Shown: one piece after another, positions 8,603 to 17,057 of the stretch | Position numbering within the stretch: position 1 is the stretch's first letter | Layout of the letters: each line of letters opens with the position of its first letter | Assembly: GCA_013152205.1 (NCBI GenBank) | Contig: JAADGV010000048.1 | Coordinates: forward strand, 1 to 43,922 | Source: Planctomycetota bacterium | GTDB lineage: Bacteria > Planctomycetota > Planctomycetia > Pirellulales > Lacipirellulaceae | DNA: 43,922 bases | Direction: 5' to 3' | Notes under the pieces: generated by a model | What the model saw: only the letters and a program-made list of their open reading frames with translations | Databases searched by the model: none | What the model was told of the DNA's origin: nothing | Program-made: the position numbers and the translations under genes

Positions 8603-8636
8603 CGACTTTGCAATCGTCCTGAAGTGAAAGCCAAGC

Positions 8637-8722
8637 GATTAGCGGTTAGCCATTAGCTTTGGTAGGCTACGTTTTATCGTTATCGGACGAAAAGCTAAAA
8701 GCTAATCGCTAACAGCTCCCCA
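8637..8722. repeat. Inverted 'gcgattagc' repeat
   Basis: 'gcgattagcggttagccatt' on the left is mirrored by 'agctaatcgctaacagct' on the right, giving a loose hairpin. Strings of the same kind recur at 17016-17035, 17229-17262 and 40945-41016. Immediately after comes 'aaatcaaacatcccacatca', which has a near twin at 19250-19270. Confidence 0.4.
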
Positions 8723-8760
8723 GATCATAAATCAAACATCCCACATCAAACATCCCCCCC

Positions 8761-9888
8761 ATGCCGTTGCAGATTCTTCACCTGATTGCCGAACTCAATG
8801 GCTACGGCGAAACCCGGCAGCTACGTTTGTTGGTCCAGCAGCAGCTAGCTGCCGGCTACCAAGTGCGCGTCGTTGCCCTTTCGGCTGACGCCGAAGTACG
8901 CGCAGCGTTCGAGGCGTTGCCGGTCGAGTGTTGCGTGCTGCATCGCCGATGGGTCGCAGACCCAATCGCCGCTTGGCGTTTGTCGCAAGAATGGCAGGCG
9001 ACCGGACCCGATCTGATTCATACTTGGGGCGAGACAGCCCTCAACTACGGGCTTGCAGTTCGTTCAGAGGAGGCATGCCCACTGGTTTCAACCCTGTTTG
9101 AAGCACCACGCAGCACATTGTGGAACGCATGTCGAAAAGCCTATTGGGGCCATGCCGCGCGGACGGTGGTGCCCAGTCGTCGAGTCGAGCAAGATTGCCG
9201 GACGCACGGATTTCCCGAGGAAACGACAACCGTAATCCCGTTAAGCGTCGCTGGGCCGACCGCAAGCGAGGGGTCGCGAGAGCAGTTTTTAGCCGAGTTG
9301 GGAGTCTCGACAGACACCCAGTTGATTGCGATAGCAGGGCCGCTGGTGCGTAGCAAGCGAATCGAAGATGCCATCTGGTGTTTCGAGCTAGTGCGCACTT
9401 TGGAAGAACGGGTACGACTGGTAATTTTTGGCGATGGGCCCGATCGACATCGGCTGGAACGTTACGTCCGATTGGTTTCTGAAGCAGAAGCGGTAGATTT
9501 TTTGGGTTACCGCGCGGATATGCTCGAGCAACTAAAGCACGTAGAGGTACTCTGGCAGCCGGGCGAAGAGACGACGCTCGCCGGCGTGATGCTCGAAGCG
9601 ATGGCGGCCGGGGTGCCGGTGGTGGCCTCCGATGTGCCGGTACACCGCGAGGTGATCGACGAGGGCCACACAGGCCATCTTTTCCCTGTGGGAAGCCGTG
9701 CGGGTTGCGCCCGACAGACCCAACGGCTGCTAAACGACAAGGCCCACACGTCCAAAATTACAACCGCCGCCGAAAAATGGGCGTCCCAGAGATTTTCGCC
9801 CACAACCGCAGCTAACGCCTACACAGAGATTTATCAGCAAGCACAAAGCACCAGCCGGACTGCCACGCAGTCCAAGCCCCCCCCCTGA
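8761..9888 (+). CDS. Glycosyltransferase, GT4 family
   Basis: The product is a 375-residue GT-B fold retaining glycosyltransferase, probably acting at the cytoplasmic face on envelope or exopolysaccharide sugars. The N-terminal acceptor domain shows 'HLIAELNGYGETRQL' and 'LIHTWGETALNYG'. The C-terminal nucleotide-sugar domain shows 'IAIAGPLVRSKRIEDAI' and 'VIFGDGPDRHRLE', then 'LEAMAAGVPVVASD' near 278-291. The usual EX7E motif is off by one: E270 and E279 are separated by eight residues, with T271 where the first Glu is expected. The last dozen codons are made from a dispersed 26-nt hairpin repeat plus a C-run, so the C-terminus (Thr/Ser/Pro-rich) is probably not functional. Donor and acceptor are unknown. 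Confidence 0.85.
   Translation: MPLQILHLIAELNGYGETRQLRLLVQQQLAAGYQVRVVALSADAEVRAAFEALPVECCVLHRRWVADPIAAWRLSQEWQATGPDLIHTWGETALNYGLAVRSEEACPLVSTLFEAPRSTLWNACRKAYWGHAARTVVPSRRVEQDCRTHGFPEETTTVIPLSVAGPTASEGSREQFLAELGVSTDTQLIAIAGPLVRSKRIEDAIWCFELVRTLEERVRLVIFGDGPDRHRLERYVRLVSEAEAVDFLGYRADMLEQLKHVEVLWQPGEETTLAGVMLEAMAAGVPVVASDVPVHREVIDEGHTGHLFPVGSRAGCARQTQRLLNDKAHTSKITTAAEKWASQRFSPTTAANAYTEIYQQAQSTSRTATQSKPPP
9851..9876 (-). repeat. 26-nt hairpin repeat, copy 2, inside a CDS end
   Basis: It is identical to 23942-23967 except at two positions (C to T and G to A), and these two bases pair with each other in the stem, giving GGACTGC/GCAGTCC. The hairpin is therefore preserved although the sequence changed. 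It overlaps the last codons of the glycosyltransferase gene. Confidence 0.75.
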
Positions 9889-9957
9889 GTGCCCAAAAGC
9901 ACCCTTAATTGCGATCAGAGCTTTTCCGTTTTTTTAAGCCAGGCAAGGTACATGAAA

Positions 9958-10021
9958 CACTAGCCCGACGCGTTAGCAAGGGATTACTCGCGATTTCCCT
10001 CGCTAACGCGTCGGGCTAGTG
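9958..10021. repeat. Long near-perfect hairpin, 64 nt
   Basis: 'cactagcccgacgcgttagc' at the left is the exact reverse complement of 'gctaacgcgtcgggctagtg' at the right, and the pairing continues inward ('aaggga'/'tccctc'). The loop is about a dozen nt. It lies between the glycosyltransferase gene and glgC. It lacks a T-run, so a dispersed repeat is likelier than an intrinsic terminator. Confidence 0.75.
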
Positions 10022-10162
10022 AATTCACTATGCTTCGCATTGTAAAAAAATGAAAAGCCTTGTAACTGCGATAACCGTGCTTTGCTTCGACGCAACAACC
10101 CACTAAAATTGCAGGCGGAGTAACAACCGGGCGATGTGGGCACCAAGGAGGAAAGCAGGCCG

Positions 10163-11401
10163 ATGAAAGACGTTTTGGCGGTAGTTCTTGCAGGCGGCAA
10201 AGGCTCGAGGCTCGAGCCGTTAACGCGCGATCGCGCGAAACCGGCGGTTCATTTTGGCGGCAATTACCGCATCATCGACTTCACGCTGTCGAACTGTATC
10301 AACAGCGGAATTCGCAAAATTCTGGTACTCACCCAATACAAGGCGATGAGTCTCGATCGCCACATCAATACCGGCTGGCGCGATCTGCTCAGCCGCGAGT
10401 TGGGCGAGTTTATCGACGTCGTGCCACCGCAGCAACGGATCGACGAGCAGTGGTACCAGGGCACCGCGGACGCCGTTTATCAAAATATCTACACGCTCGA
10501 AAAAGAACGCCCCGAGTACGTCGTGATTCTTGCTGGTGACCATATCTATAAAATGGACTACAGCAAGATGGTCGACGCTCACATCGAGAACAAGGCCGAC
10601 CTGACGATTGGCGCACTGCGCGTGAGCAAAGACGAAGCTCGCAGCTTTGGCGTCATGCAGACGGACGAGAACAATCGAGTGATCGGGTTCGACGAAAAGC
10701 CTACCGAACCAAAAACTATGCCGGGCAACGACAATAGTTGTTTGGCGTCGATGGGGATTTACGTTTTCAATGCCCATTTTTTATTCGATCAATTGTGCCA
10801 AGATGCGACCCTGCCCGACAGCGCCCACGACTTCGGCGGCAATATCATCCCGTCGCTTATTCACACCCACCACTTAATGGCGTATCCATTTCTCGACGAA
10901 AATCGAAAAAACGACGCCTACTGGCGAGACGTCGGCACGCTAGATGCCTATTACGAAGCGAACATCGAACTAACCAGCGTCCACCCTTTGTTAAACCTCT
11001 ACGATTACCACTGGCCCATACGCACCGACCAGCCGAACTTGCCTCCGCCAAAATTTGTGTTCGACGAAGACGAAGGACGTCGCGGAGCAGCCCACGATAG
11101 TATCGTCGGCGCTGGCACAATTGTCTCAGGCGGCAAAGTAACAGGCAGCATCGTGGGCCCCAACGTGCGCATTGAAGAGTGGGCCGAGGTGAGCGAATCG
11201 ATCCTCTTCCGCGGAGTTCGCGTAGGAAAAGGCGCGATCGTACGCCGAGCGATTATCGACAAGTACGTACACATCCCCGACGGAGCCGAAGTGGGCGTCG
11301 ACCTCGACCTCGACCGACGACGAGGTTTCACCGTGACCGAAGGCGGCATCGTCGTCGTCCCCGTGATGGAAGGCTCCGAAGAATTGTTCGCCCAAAAGTA
11401 G
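10163..11401 (+). CDS. glgC: Glucose-1-phosphate adenylyltransferase
   Basis: It makes ADP-glucose and pyrophosphate from ATP and glucose-1-phosphate, the committed and allosterically controlled step of bacterial glycogen synthesis. The 412 residues start with the nucleotidyltransferase domain: 'VLAGGKGSRLEPLT' near 7-20, 'DRAKPAVHFGG' following, 'QGTADAVYQN' and 'GDHIYKMDY'. A left-handed beta-helix domain begins near 300 ('GSIVGPNVRIEE', 'GAIVRRAIIDKYVHIPDGA'). The ATG at 10163 is set by AAGGAGG at 10145-10151; the frame is open slightly upstream but lacks such a site. No other glycogen gene is adjacent. Length and motifs are fully standard for bacterial GlgC. Confidence 0.97.
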   Translation: MKDVLAVVLAGGKGSRLEPLTRDRAKPAVHFGGNYRIIDFTLSNCINSGIRKILVLTQYKAMSLDRHINTGWRDLLSRELGEFIDVVPPQQRIDEQWYQGTADAVYQNIYTLEKERPEYVVILAGDHIYKMDYSKMVDAHIENKADLTIGALRVSKDEARSFGVMQTDENNRVIGFDEKPTEPKTMPGNDNSCLASMGIYVFNAHFLFDQLCQDATLPDSAHDFGGNIIPSLIHTHHLMAYPFLDENRKNDAYWRDVGTLDAYYEANIELTSVHPLLNLYDYHWPIRTDQPNLPPPKFVFDEDEGRRGAAHDSIVGAGTIVSGGKVTGSIVGPNVRIEEWAEVSESILFRGVRVGKGAIVRRAIIDKYVHIPDGAEVGVDLDLDRRRGFTVTEGGIVVVPVMEGSEELFAQK

Positions 11402-11405
11402 CCAA

Positions 11406-11470
11406 TCGTTAGCGGTGGCGGCCACGACATCCTCCCGCAGAACACTCTTGCGAACAGAAAAAGTAAGACG
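11406..11470 (+). repeat. 65-nt dispersed element, copy B
   Basis: Close copy of 947-1012 in the same orientation, running from 'tcgttagcggtggcggccac' to 'aagtaagacg'. It starts 4 nt after the glgC stop and ends 45 nt before the next start codon, so it fills most of this gap. Confidence 0.7.
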
Positions 11471-11515
11471 CCCTAAACAAGCCGCTCCCCCCCACTTAAT
11501 TCAAGGCACCTCCCA

Positions 11516-12475
11516 ATGGAAGATCCCGCACAAACAAAAAGCATCTGGCGTAGGCTCCCTCGCTGGTTACGGTTCGCGATAATTGGGTCGGTTTCAATCG
11601 TTGCGTTGGCCGCGGCTCTCGTCGGTACCGGTTGGTGGTATCTAAATCCTACGGTCGATCGTACCAATGGCATCGTGTACGGCCAACGAGGTGAAAAGCC
11701 GCTGATGCTCGATGTCATTCGACCCACCCAACCAAACGGGCTTGGCGTGGCGTTCATGGTAAGCGGGGGTTGGAAGTCAGGAAACCCGGGCGAGCTGCCC
11801 GAGTGGATGGTGTCGCCTTTGCTCCGGCGGGGTTACACCCTCTTTGCGATCTACCATATTTCGCAGCCCGAGGCGTCGGTCATGGAGATCATCGAAGACG
11901 TGAATCGCGGCGTGCGATTTGTTCGACACCACGCAGACGAGTACAAGATCGACCCCGACCGCATCGGCGTCACGGGAGGCAGCGCGGGAGGCCACCTCAG
12001 CCTGATGCTAGCGACGCGCGGCGGGCCAGGGCCCGAGGATGCTGACGATCCAGTCGACCGAGAGAGCAGCGCCGTCCAAGCCGTGGCGATTTTCTACCCG
12101 GTCACCGACTTATTAAACCTGGGCGATTCTACCGAGAATCTAGGAGACGGCGGGCCGCCCAAAAGTTTTCTAAAATCCTTTGGCCCAAACAGCTCAGACA
12201 TGGCCGTCTGGAAAGAGATCGGACGCGATTGTTCGCCGATCTACCACATTACGTCCGACCTTCCGCCGACTTTAATCTACCACGGCGATGCCGATACGCT
12301 GGTGCCGTTAGAACAATCTGAGCGGTTCCGCGATCGCGCAGCCGAACTCGGGCTAGAAGTAAAACTCGTAGTTCATCCCGGAGGAGAGCACGGCTGGCCA
12401 ACCATGATCTGGGACTTCCGAAAGCTAGCCGATTGGTTCGACCAACACTTGAAACCAACCGCCGAACGCGAATAA
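11516..12475 (+). CDS. Membrane-anchored alpha/beta-hydrolase, BD-FAE/esterase-lipase type
   Basis: The product has 319 residues. A basic N-terminus is followed by one hydrophobic segment (about 20-42), so the enzyme is probably tethered to the membrane facing the periplasm. The catalytic set is clear: nucleophile S156 in 'GGSAGGH', acid D260 in 'HGDADTLVP' and H292 in 'GGEHGW'. 'MVSGGWKSGN' near 81-90 replaces the usual HGGG oxyanion motif. The domain resembles the feruloyl-esterase/carboxylesterase branch common in planctomycetes that degrade decorated polysaccharides. The substrate is unknown. glgC lies upstream with only a dispersed repeat between them, which need not mean a shared role. 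Confidence 0.83.
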   Translation: MEDPAQTKSIWRRLPRWLRFAIIGSVSIVALAAALVGTGWWYLNPTVDRTNGIVYGQRGEKPLMLDVIRPTQPNGLGVAFMVSGGWKSGNPGELPEWMVSPLLRRGYTLFAIYHISQPEASVMEIIEDVNRGVRFVRHHADEYKIDPDRIGVTGGSAGGHLSLMLATRGGPGPEDADDPVDRESSAVQAVAIFYPVTDLLNLGDSTENLGDGGPPKSFLKSFGPNSSDMAVWKEIGRDCSPIYHITSDLPPTLIYHGDADTLVPLEQSERFRDRAAELGLEVKLVVHPGGEHGWPTMIWDFRKLADWFDQHLKPTAERE

Positions 12476-12486
12476 CCGAACCGGCA

Positions 12487-13392
12487 CTAATTCGCAAAAA
12501 TCCCCGTCCCGTACCAGATGCCGTTTCGGCCCCGTTTGATGTCGTAGCCGAACAACCGATGCCGCGCCCGCACGGCTCCCCAGTGGCCCGACGAGTGGCG
12601 CCAGCTTGCCACACAATCGATGCAAGAATCGATCATCGTTTGGTTGGGCCAACTTTCGGCAACAACCTCTTTGGCATCGCTCACGCTCACCGTATTAACG
12701 ATCTGCTGATATCGGCCATCCCAACCCTGATGCCCCTGACGCTGCGTGCGGGCTTGGCTTTGAGAGTGGTTCGTAGCGGCGGCGACAAGATGCGGATCGC
12801 ATTTCCCGCTCGTACTTGCCGGACGTTCGGGATGAATCCTTACCGCCCAAACCATCGTGCGTTGGGTAAGTGTTCCCGCAGGAAGATCGACGATGCATGG
12901 CAAGTAGTCGGCACGCCAATGGTAGTATTTGCCCGTGGCAAACGGAAACGCACTCACCACGTTGCCGTAGTAAGGCTTGGCCTCATGCTTCAGGTCGATA
13001 ATAGAAACCCCCGGCTTGCCATGCATCTCTTGAAAAGCCGCCTGCGAAAGAAGCTTTTCTTTCTCGCCATCGATCGGTATTTCCGATTCGTGCGAAAGTC
13101 GCAACAGCACCAACTGCCGCAGCTTTTCCTGCAACGAAGCATCTGCCCCGATGGCTTGCTCCATTTTCTGCTGATCGTCTTGGCGGCTTTCGCCCAGGAA
13201 GTTGATCAACAGCATTTTCTTTTCCTGCTTCGCCTGACGATAAGCGACCATATAGTCGGTGTGCCATTCAAGCCCAGCGACCGTATCTTGGGCCGCAAAA
13301 CTAGGCTGCACGCCGGCCAAGCTGCCAAAAATTACCAGTGCCAAAAAAAGCCAACGCAATCGGTCGACAGCAAATCGAAGTGAAATAAACAC
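12487..13392 (-). CDS. Secreted thioredoxin-fold protein with CAP-like C-terminal domain
   Basis: The product has 301 residues with a signal peptide (hydrophobic core about 12-27, then 'SFAAQ'). Residues 40-170 look like a thioredoxin-fold domain: 'YRQAKQEKKMLLINFLGES' is the usual lead-in, but the CXXC is missing (GESR stands there), so redox catalysis by that site is unlikely. Residues 200-301 resemble a bacterial CAP/SCP domain: 'NHSQSQ' and 'GHQGWDGR', 'AES' at 245-247, then 'SWRHSSGHWGAV' (263-274), 'FGYD' and 'GIWYGTGIFA'. The start is GTG at 13392, with a purine-rich GGAGAGGAAA upstream. It faces the esterase gene convergently with an 11-nt gap. The CAP call comes from pattern reading and needs a profile search. 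Confidence 0.7.
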   Translation of the reverse strand: MFISLRFAVDRLRWLFLALVIFGSLAGVQPSFAAQDTVAGLEWHTDYMVAYRQAKQEKKMLLINFLGESRQDDQQKMEQAIGADASLQEKLRQLVLLRLSHESEIPIDGEKEKLLSQAAFQEMHGKPGVSIIDLKHEAKPYYGNVVSAFPFATGKYYHWRADYLPCIVDLPAGTLTQRTMVWAVRIHPERPASTSGKCDPHLVAAATNHSQSQARTQRQGHQGWDGRYQQIVNTVSVSDAKEVVAESWPNQTMIDSCIDCVASWRHSSGHWGAVRARHRLFGYDIKRGRNGIWYGTGIFAN

Positions 13393-13690
13393 GCGAGGTT
13401 TCCTCTCCAGTAGTCAAATCATCAAAAGCATTTCACAACAGCCAACAAAGCCCAATCAGAGCCGCAGGCGTAAGCCAGCGCCCCCCAATCTACACGTCAC
13501 TCTTGGGTAACTCAGTAAACTACAAAAGCTACCCGCATTCTGGCAACCCCTCCCCCGAGGGCAGACCCCAGGGAACCGGCAAAGCAATGCTGCCCCAAGT
13601 GGCACCCGTTAGCGATGGCGGCCACGCCATCCCAGTCTGCTACAATGTCCGACACGTCGCTTCGAACCCAAACACACACAAAGGCCCCCC
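13393..13690. other. Divergent gap with a dispersed-element fragment
   Basis: About 300 nt separate the minus-strand thioredoxin-like gene from the plus-strand propeller gene. No small gene with a ribosome binding site is visible. At 13607-13630 lies a partial copy of the dispersed element ('cgttagcgatggcggccacg'). Promoters for both genes must be here, but I see no strong hexamers. Confidence 0.5.
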
Positions 13691-15040
13691 ATGCACGTCC
13701 GACCATTCTTCATATTGGCCATCATTTCCGCGTTAGCATCACCAGCCCTCGCCGACGGCGCAGCCAATTGGCCACAGTTTCGCGGCCCCAACAGCGATGG
13801 CCTAGCCCAGGTCGACCAGCTACCCAACACTTGGGATGCGTCAAAAAACGTCCGTTGGCGGGTCGACACGGCCGGCCGCGGCTGGTCGTCGCCCGTGGTC
13901 TGGGGCGATCGTGTGTTTCTCACGACGGTCGTGCAAACCGGTGAGGGCGAGGAACCCAAGAAGGGGCTTTATTTTGGCGGCAACCGTCCTAAGCCGCCCG
14001 AAACGATGCATCAGTGGCGAGTGCTTTGCCTCGATCTAAAAACCGGTGCCACGTTGTGGGACTACCTGGCCCACGAAGCGCCGCCCGCCACCGCGATTCA
14101 TCTAAAAAACAGTTTTGCCTCAGAGACACCCGTTGTCGACGATCAACGGCTCTACGCTTACTTCGGCAACCTGGGCATCTTTTGCCTCAGCCACAAGGGC
14201 GAGCTGCTCTGGGAAAAACCCGTCAAGCCGCGAAAAATGCAGCTCGGTTGGGGAACCGCCTCGTCGCCCGTCCTACACGATGGCGTGCTGTACATCGTGA
14301 ATGATAACGAAGAGGCGTCGAGCCTGATGGCGATGAATGCCGCCACCGGCGAGGTGAAATGGACCGTCGAACGCGACGAATCCAGCAACTGGGCCACGCC
14401 GTTCGTCTGGGTCAACGACCAACGCACCGAACTGGTTACCTCGGGCAACATGGTGCGTTCCTACGACCTGTCGGGCAAGCCGCTCTGGCAGTTGGGCAAC
14501 AATTCCTCGATCATCATCCCCACGCCGTTCGCTACCGACGGCCTGCTGTACGTCGCCAGCGGCTATGTGCTAAATCCACGCAAACCGGTCTACGCGATCC
14601 AGCCAGGCGCAGAAGGTGATATCACACTAGCCCAAGACGAGACGTCCAACGATGCCATCCGATGGTCGCAATCAAAGGCCGGCCCCTACAACACCTCGCC
14701 GCTGGTCTACCAAGGCCGCCTGTACGTGCTATTAGACCGAGGCTTTTTCTCCTGTTACGACGCCACCACAGGCGAAGTGATCTACGAACGCAAACGACTG
14801 CCCAAGGGCCGCGCCTTCACCGCTAGCCCCTGGGCCTACGACGGCCGCATCTTCTGCCTCAACGAATACGGCACGACCTACGTAATCAAAGCCGGCCCCG
14901 AGTTCGAAATCCTACACACCAACACCCTCGACGAAGACGCCATGTGCATGGCCACCCCCGCCCTAGTCGGCAACAACCTCCTAATTCGCACCGCAACAAG
15001 CCTCTACTGCCTACAAGAAGGCGCGACCCTAGAGCGGTAA
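13691..15040 (+). CDS. Secreted PQQ-like beta-propeller repeat protein
   Basis: The product is a 449-residue exported protein with a signal peptide (hydrophobic about 4-16, ending 'SPALA'). 'NWPQFRGPNSDGLA' directly after it is the standard opening of planctomycete PQQ-like WD40-type propeller proteins. Repeating blades follow with strings such as 'SSPVVWGDRVFLTT', 'TPVVDDQRLYAYFGN', 'SSPVLHDGVLYIVND' and 'TSPLVYQGRLYVLLD'. It carries no dehydrogenase catalytic set, so it is probably a binding scaffold rather than a quinoprotein enzyme; BamB is the best-known distant relative. It stands alone; its partner is unknown. Confidence 0.87.
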   Translation: MHVRPFFILAIISALASPALADGAANWPQFRGPNSDGLAQVDQLPNTWDASKNVRWRVDTAGRGWSSPVVWGDRVFLTTVVQTGEGEEPKKGLYFGGNRPKPPETMHQWRVLCLDLKTGATLWDYLAHEAPPATAIHLKNSFASETPVVDDQRLYAYFGNLGIFCLSHKGELLWEKPVKPRKMQLGWGTASSPVLHDGVLYIVNDNEEASSLMAMNAATGEVKWTVERDESSNWATPFVWVNDQRTELVTSGNMVRSYDLSGKPLWQLGNNSSIIIPTPFATDGLLYVASGYVLNPRKPVYAIQPGAEGDITLAQDETSNDAIRWSQSKAGPYNTSPLVYQGRLYVLLDRGFFSCYDATTGEVIYERKRLPKGRAFTASPWAYDGRIFCLNEYGTTYVIKAGPEFEILHTNTLDEDAMCMATPALVGNNLLIRTATSLYCLQEGATLER

Positions 15041-15284
15041 CCCGCAGGGCGCCGGTTGAAATTGCGTAAATTTTGTTCCGCCTTACTTAACTACTCAAAA
15101 TGAAAACGCAGGCGTGATAAAGCCCGCGAATCACGCGAAAAAACGCGAATGAATTCAATTATTATCGATGAACTGGCCTCCCCATACCAACCTAAGATGA
15201 AAGTCGAATATTCTGAAAAAGAGTCTTTTTCGCGTCCATTCGCGTAATTCGCGGGCCCCTTTCCTTTCAGTATGAGTAATATCT
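15041..15284. repeat. Gap with an inverted REP-like pair
   Basis: 'gcccgcgaatcacgcgaaaa' at 15122 is mirrored by 'cgcgtaattcgcgggc' at 15241-15256, giving arms of about 30 nt spaced by about 75 nt. The right arm repeats the motif at 171-212. The remainder of the gap is AT-rich and has no visible gene. Confidence 0.65.
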
Positions 15285-15350
15285 ATGGAGAGTCGCTTTT
15301 ATCTCGACCCGGACATAGTGCGGCACTTGCCGCAGGCGCAGGAGACCAAA

Positions 15351-15557
15351 ATGACTAACGATCCTTTTCCGCCCGGATGGAACGAGCAGCGAGTTCGCAA
15401 GGTTCTTGAACACTACGAGAACCAAACTGAGGAACAGGCCTTCGCCGAAGACGAGGCCGATTTCACAGATCGCCCAGAGACGGTCGTCAGCGTCCCCGTC
15501 GACTTAATTCCTGCCGTGCGCGAACTCATTGGAAAGCAAAATCCAGTTGATAGCTGA
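15351..15557 (+). CDS. Small acidic antitoxin-like protein
   Basis: The product is a 68-residue acidic protein beginning 'MTNDPFPPGWNEQRVRKVLE' and continuing 'HYENQTEEQAFAEDEADF'. I recall such proteins as likely antitoxins beside small BrnT- or DUF4258-like toxins, but this is memory and not a search. I chose the ATG at 15351 because AGGAG precedes it by 6 nt. The frame is open back to an ATG at 15285, whose first residues 'MESRFYLDPD' look like the start of such a toxin. This suggests that a toxin gene was deleted internally and its stub now runs in frame into the antitoxin. No intact toxin gene is adjacent. It is hypothetical as to function. Confidence 0.6.
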   Translation: MTNDPFPPGWNEQRVRKVLEHYENQTEEQAFAEDEADFTDRPETVVSVPVDLIPAVRELIGKQNPVDS

Positions 15558-15632
15558 TAGATAGACCGTGGTTGGCTCAGGCACCCCGTTGTCTAGTTGC
15601 CAGAAGCACATGAGGACAAAAGGAAACCCACC

Positions 15633-17009
15633 ATGATCTACCAAAAAACATTTCGACTGCTGTTCATTGTTGCACTAGTAATAATAAGCTCGGCCCCATT
15701 GCGGGCTGCCGACGAAACCTTGAAGGCATTCAAGCAACCAACCTTCAGCGTTGGTTTTGCAAAACAAGACATCACGCCGAAAGCCCCCGTGCCGATGTGG
15801 GGCTACGGGGCCAGGCACGACATGCTATCTGACGGCACGCTTAGCCCGCTCTTTGCCAAAGCGATTGTTATCCAAGTCGACAAAGACAAGGTGGCCCTCG
15901 TCGGCCTCGACCTGGGCCGCGGCCCGACGCGTCCGATGATGGAAAAAATCCGTCGCGAGATCGCCAAGCAGGCCAACATCCAGCATGTGATGATCAGCGG
16001 CAGCCATACGCATCACGGCCCAGTCATCGAACTGCTCGACCTCGATGGCTTTGGCAAAGGCCGTTTCGATGCGGCCATCGCCTACAGCCAAAAACTCCCC
16101 GATCTATTGATCGAGGCGATCTTGGCAGCCGACCGCAACGCCCAACCGGCGCGAATCGGCGTAGCCTCCAAGCAAGTCTCGCTCAACCGAAACCGCCATT
16201 CCAAACGTATCCCCAAAGCCGTCGATCCCGAATTGTCGATCCTCCGTTTCGATCCCCTCGAAGGCAAAGAGTCGGACAGCCCAATCGCGATACTCGTCAA
16301 TTACGCAGCTCACCCGGTAATGACCGAGGGGGCCGTTCTCAAATTCTCCCCCGACTACCCGGGATTCTTAGAAGACAAGGTCGAGCAAGAATTGCAGACT
16401 GGCTGCGTCTTTATGCAAGGCGCCTCGGGCGACATGAGTGTCAACTCACCAGAAGGCGTCCACGGCCCCCAAGCTTATGGCGAGTTGTTGGCAAAGCATG
16501 TCATCAAAATGGCCAAAGCCACGCAGACCGAATCGCCCAAAATACCTGCGGTGCAAGGTCGAGTCGACCATTTTCTGTTCAAGTCGCGAGTCGATTTCAA
16601 CAATCCGCTCATCACCTATGCCTATGGCGAGGCCTTTTTCCCCGAACTGATCCGATGCTTTGCCGATGAATTAAAAGAGGGTGTACCACCTCAGCTCAAC
16701 ACGGTACTCCTCAATAAAGAGATCGCCCTAGTCGGCGGCTCAGGCGAGTTTTTCTGCAACCACTCCAGCCGCCTAAAAGAACGCAGCTACGTAAAACACA
16801 CCTTCTTCTTCGGCTACTGCAACGACCACTACCTCTACTTCCCCACAATCGAGGCCGTCTCTGAAGGCGGCTACGGCGCCGACCCCTCGGTCTCGCCCGT
16901 AGAAATAGGAGCCGGCGAAAAAATGATGAACCAAGCACTCGTCAACATCTACACCATGCTCGGCAAATTCCCCGAAGAAGAAACAACTGGGGAAGCAGAG
17001 AAACAATAA
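15633..17009 (+). CDS. Secreted neutral/alkaline ceramidase-like protein
   Basis: The product has 458 residues and a signal peptide (hydrophobic about 7-21, ending 'LRAAD'). The body matches the N-terminal domain of neutral/alkaline non-lysosomal ceramidases: 'VGFAKQDITPKAPVPMWGYG' near 36-55, 'SGSHTHHGP' near 126-134 with zinc-binding His residues, 'NYAAHPV' near 220 and 'MQGASGDMS' near 262-270. True ceramidases are longer and add a C-terminal beta domain; this protein ends soon after 'GGSGEFF', so the substrate may not be ceramide. Such single-domain versions are frequent in planctomycetes and of unknown substrate. The ATG at 15633 gives a proper signal peptide. A C-rich, rare-codon-like 3' end precedes a MITE-like repeat. 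Confidence 0.85.
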   Translation: MIYQKTFRLLFIVALVIISSAPLRAADETLKAFKQPTFSVGFAKQDITPKAPVPMWGYGARHDMLSDGTLSPLFAKAIVIQVDKDKVALVGLDLGRGPTRPMMEKIRREIAKQANIQHVMISGSHTHHGPVIELLDLDGFGKGRFDAAIAYSQKLPDLLIEAILAADRNAQPARIGVASKQVSLNRNRHSKRIPKAVDPELSILRFDPLEGKESDSPIAILVNYAAHPVMTEGAVLKFSPDYPGFLEDKVEQELQTGCVFMQGASGDMSVNSPEGVHGPQAYGELLAKHVIKMAKATQTESPKIPAVQGRVDHFLFKSRVDFNNPLITYAYGEAFFPELIRCFADELKEGVPPQLNTVLLNKEIALVGGSGEFFCNHSSRLKERSYVKHTFFFGYCNDHYLYFPTIEAVSEGGYGADPSVSPVEIGAGEKMMNQALVNIYTMLGKFPEEETTGEAEKQ

Positions 17010-17057
17010 AGGTAAACCGCTAATCATCGCTAATAGGTGAAACTCAAAGTGAAAAGA

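Noticed and set aside
13691..15040. PQQ-dependent alcohol dehydrogenase
   Set aside because: The propeller lacks the catalytic Asp/Glu and disulphide pattern of quinoprotein enzymes and is too short.
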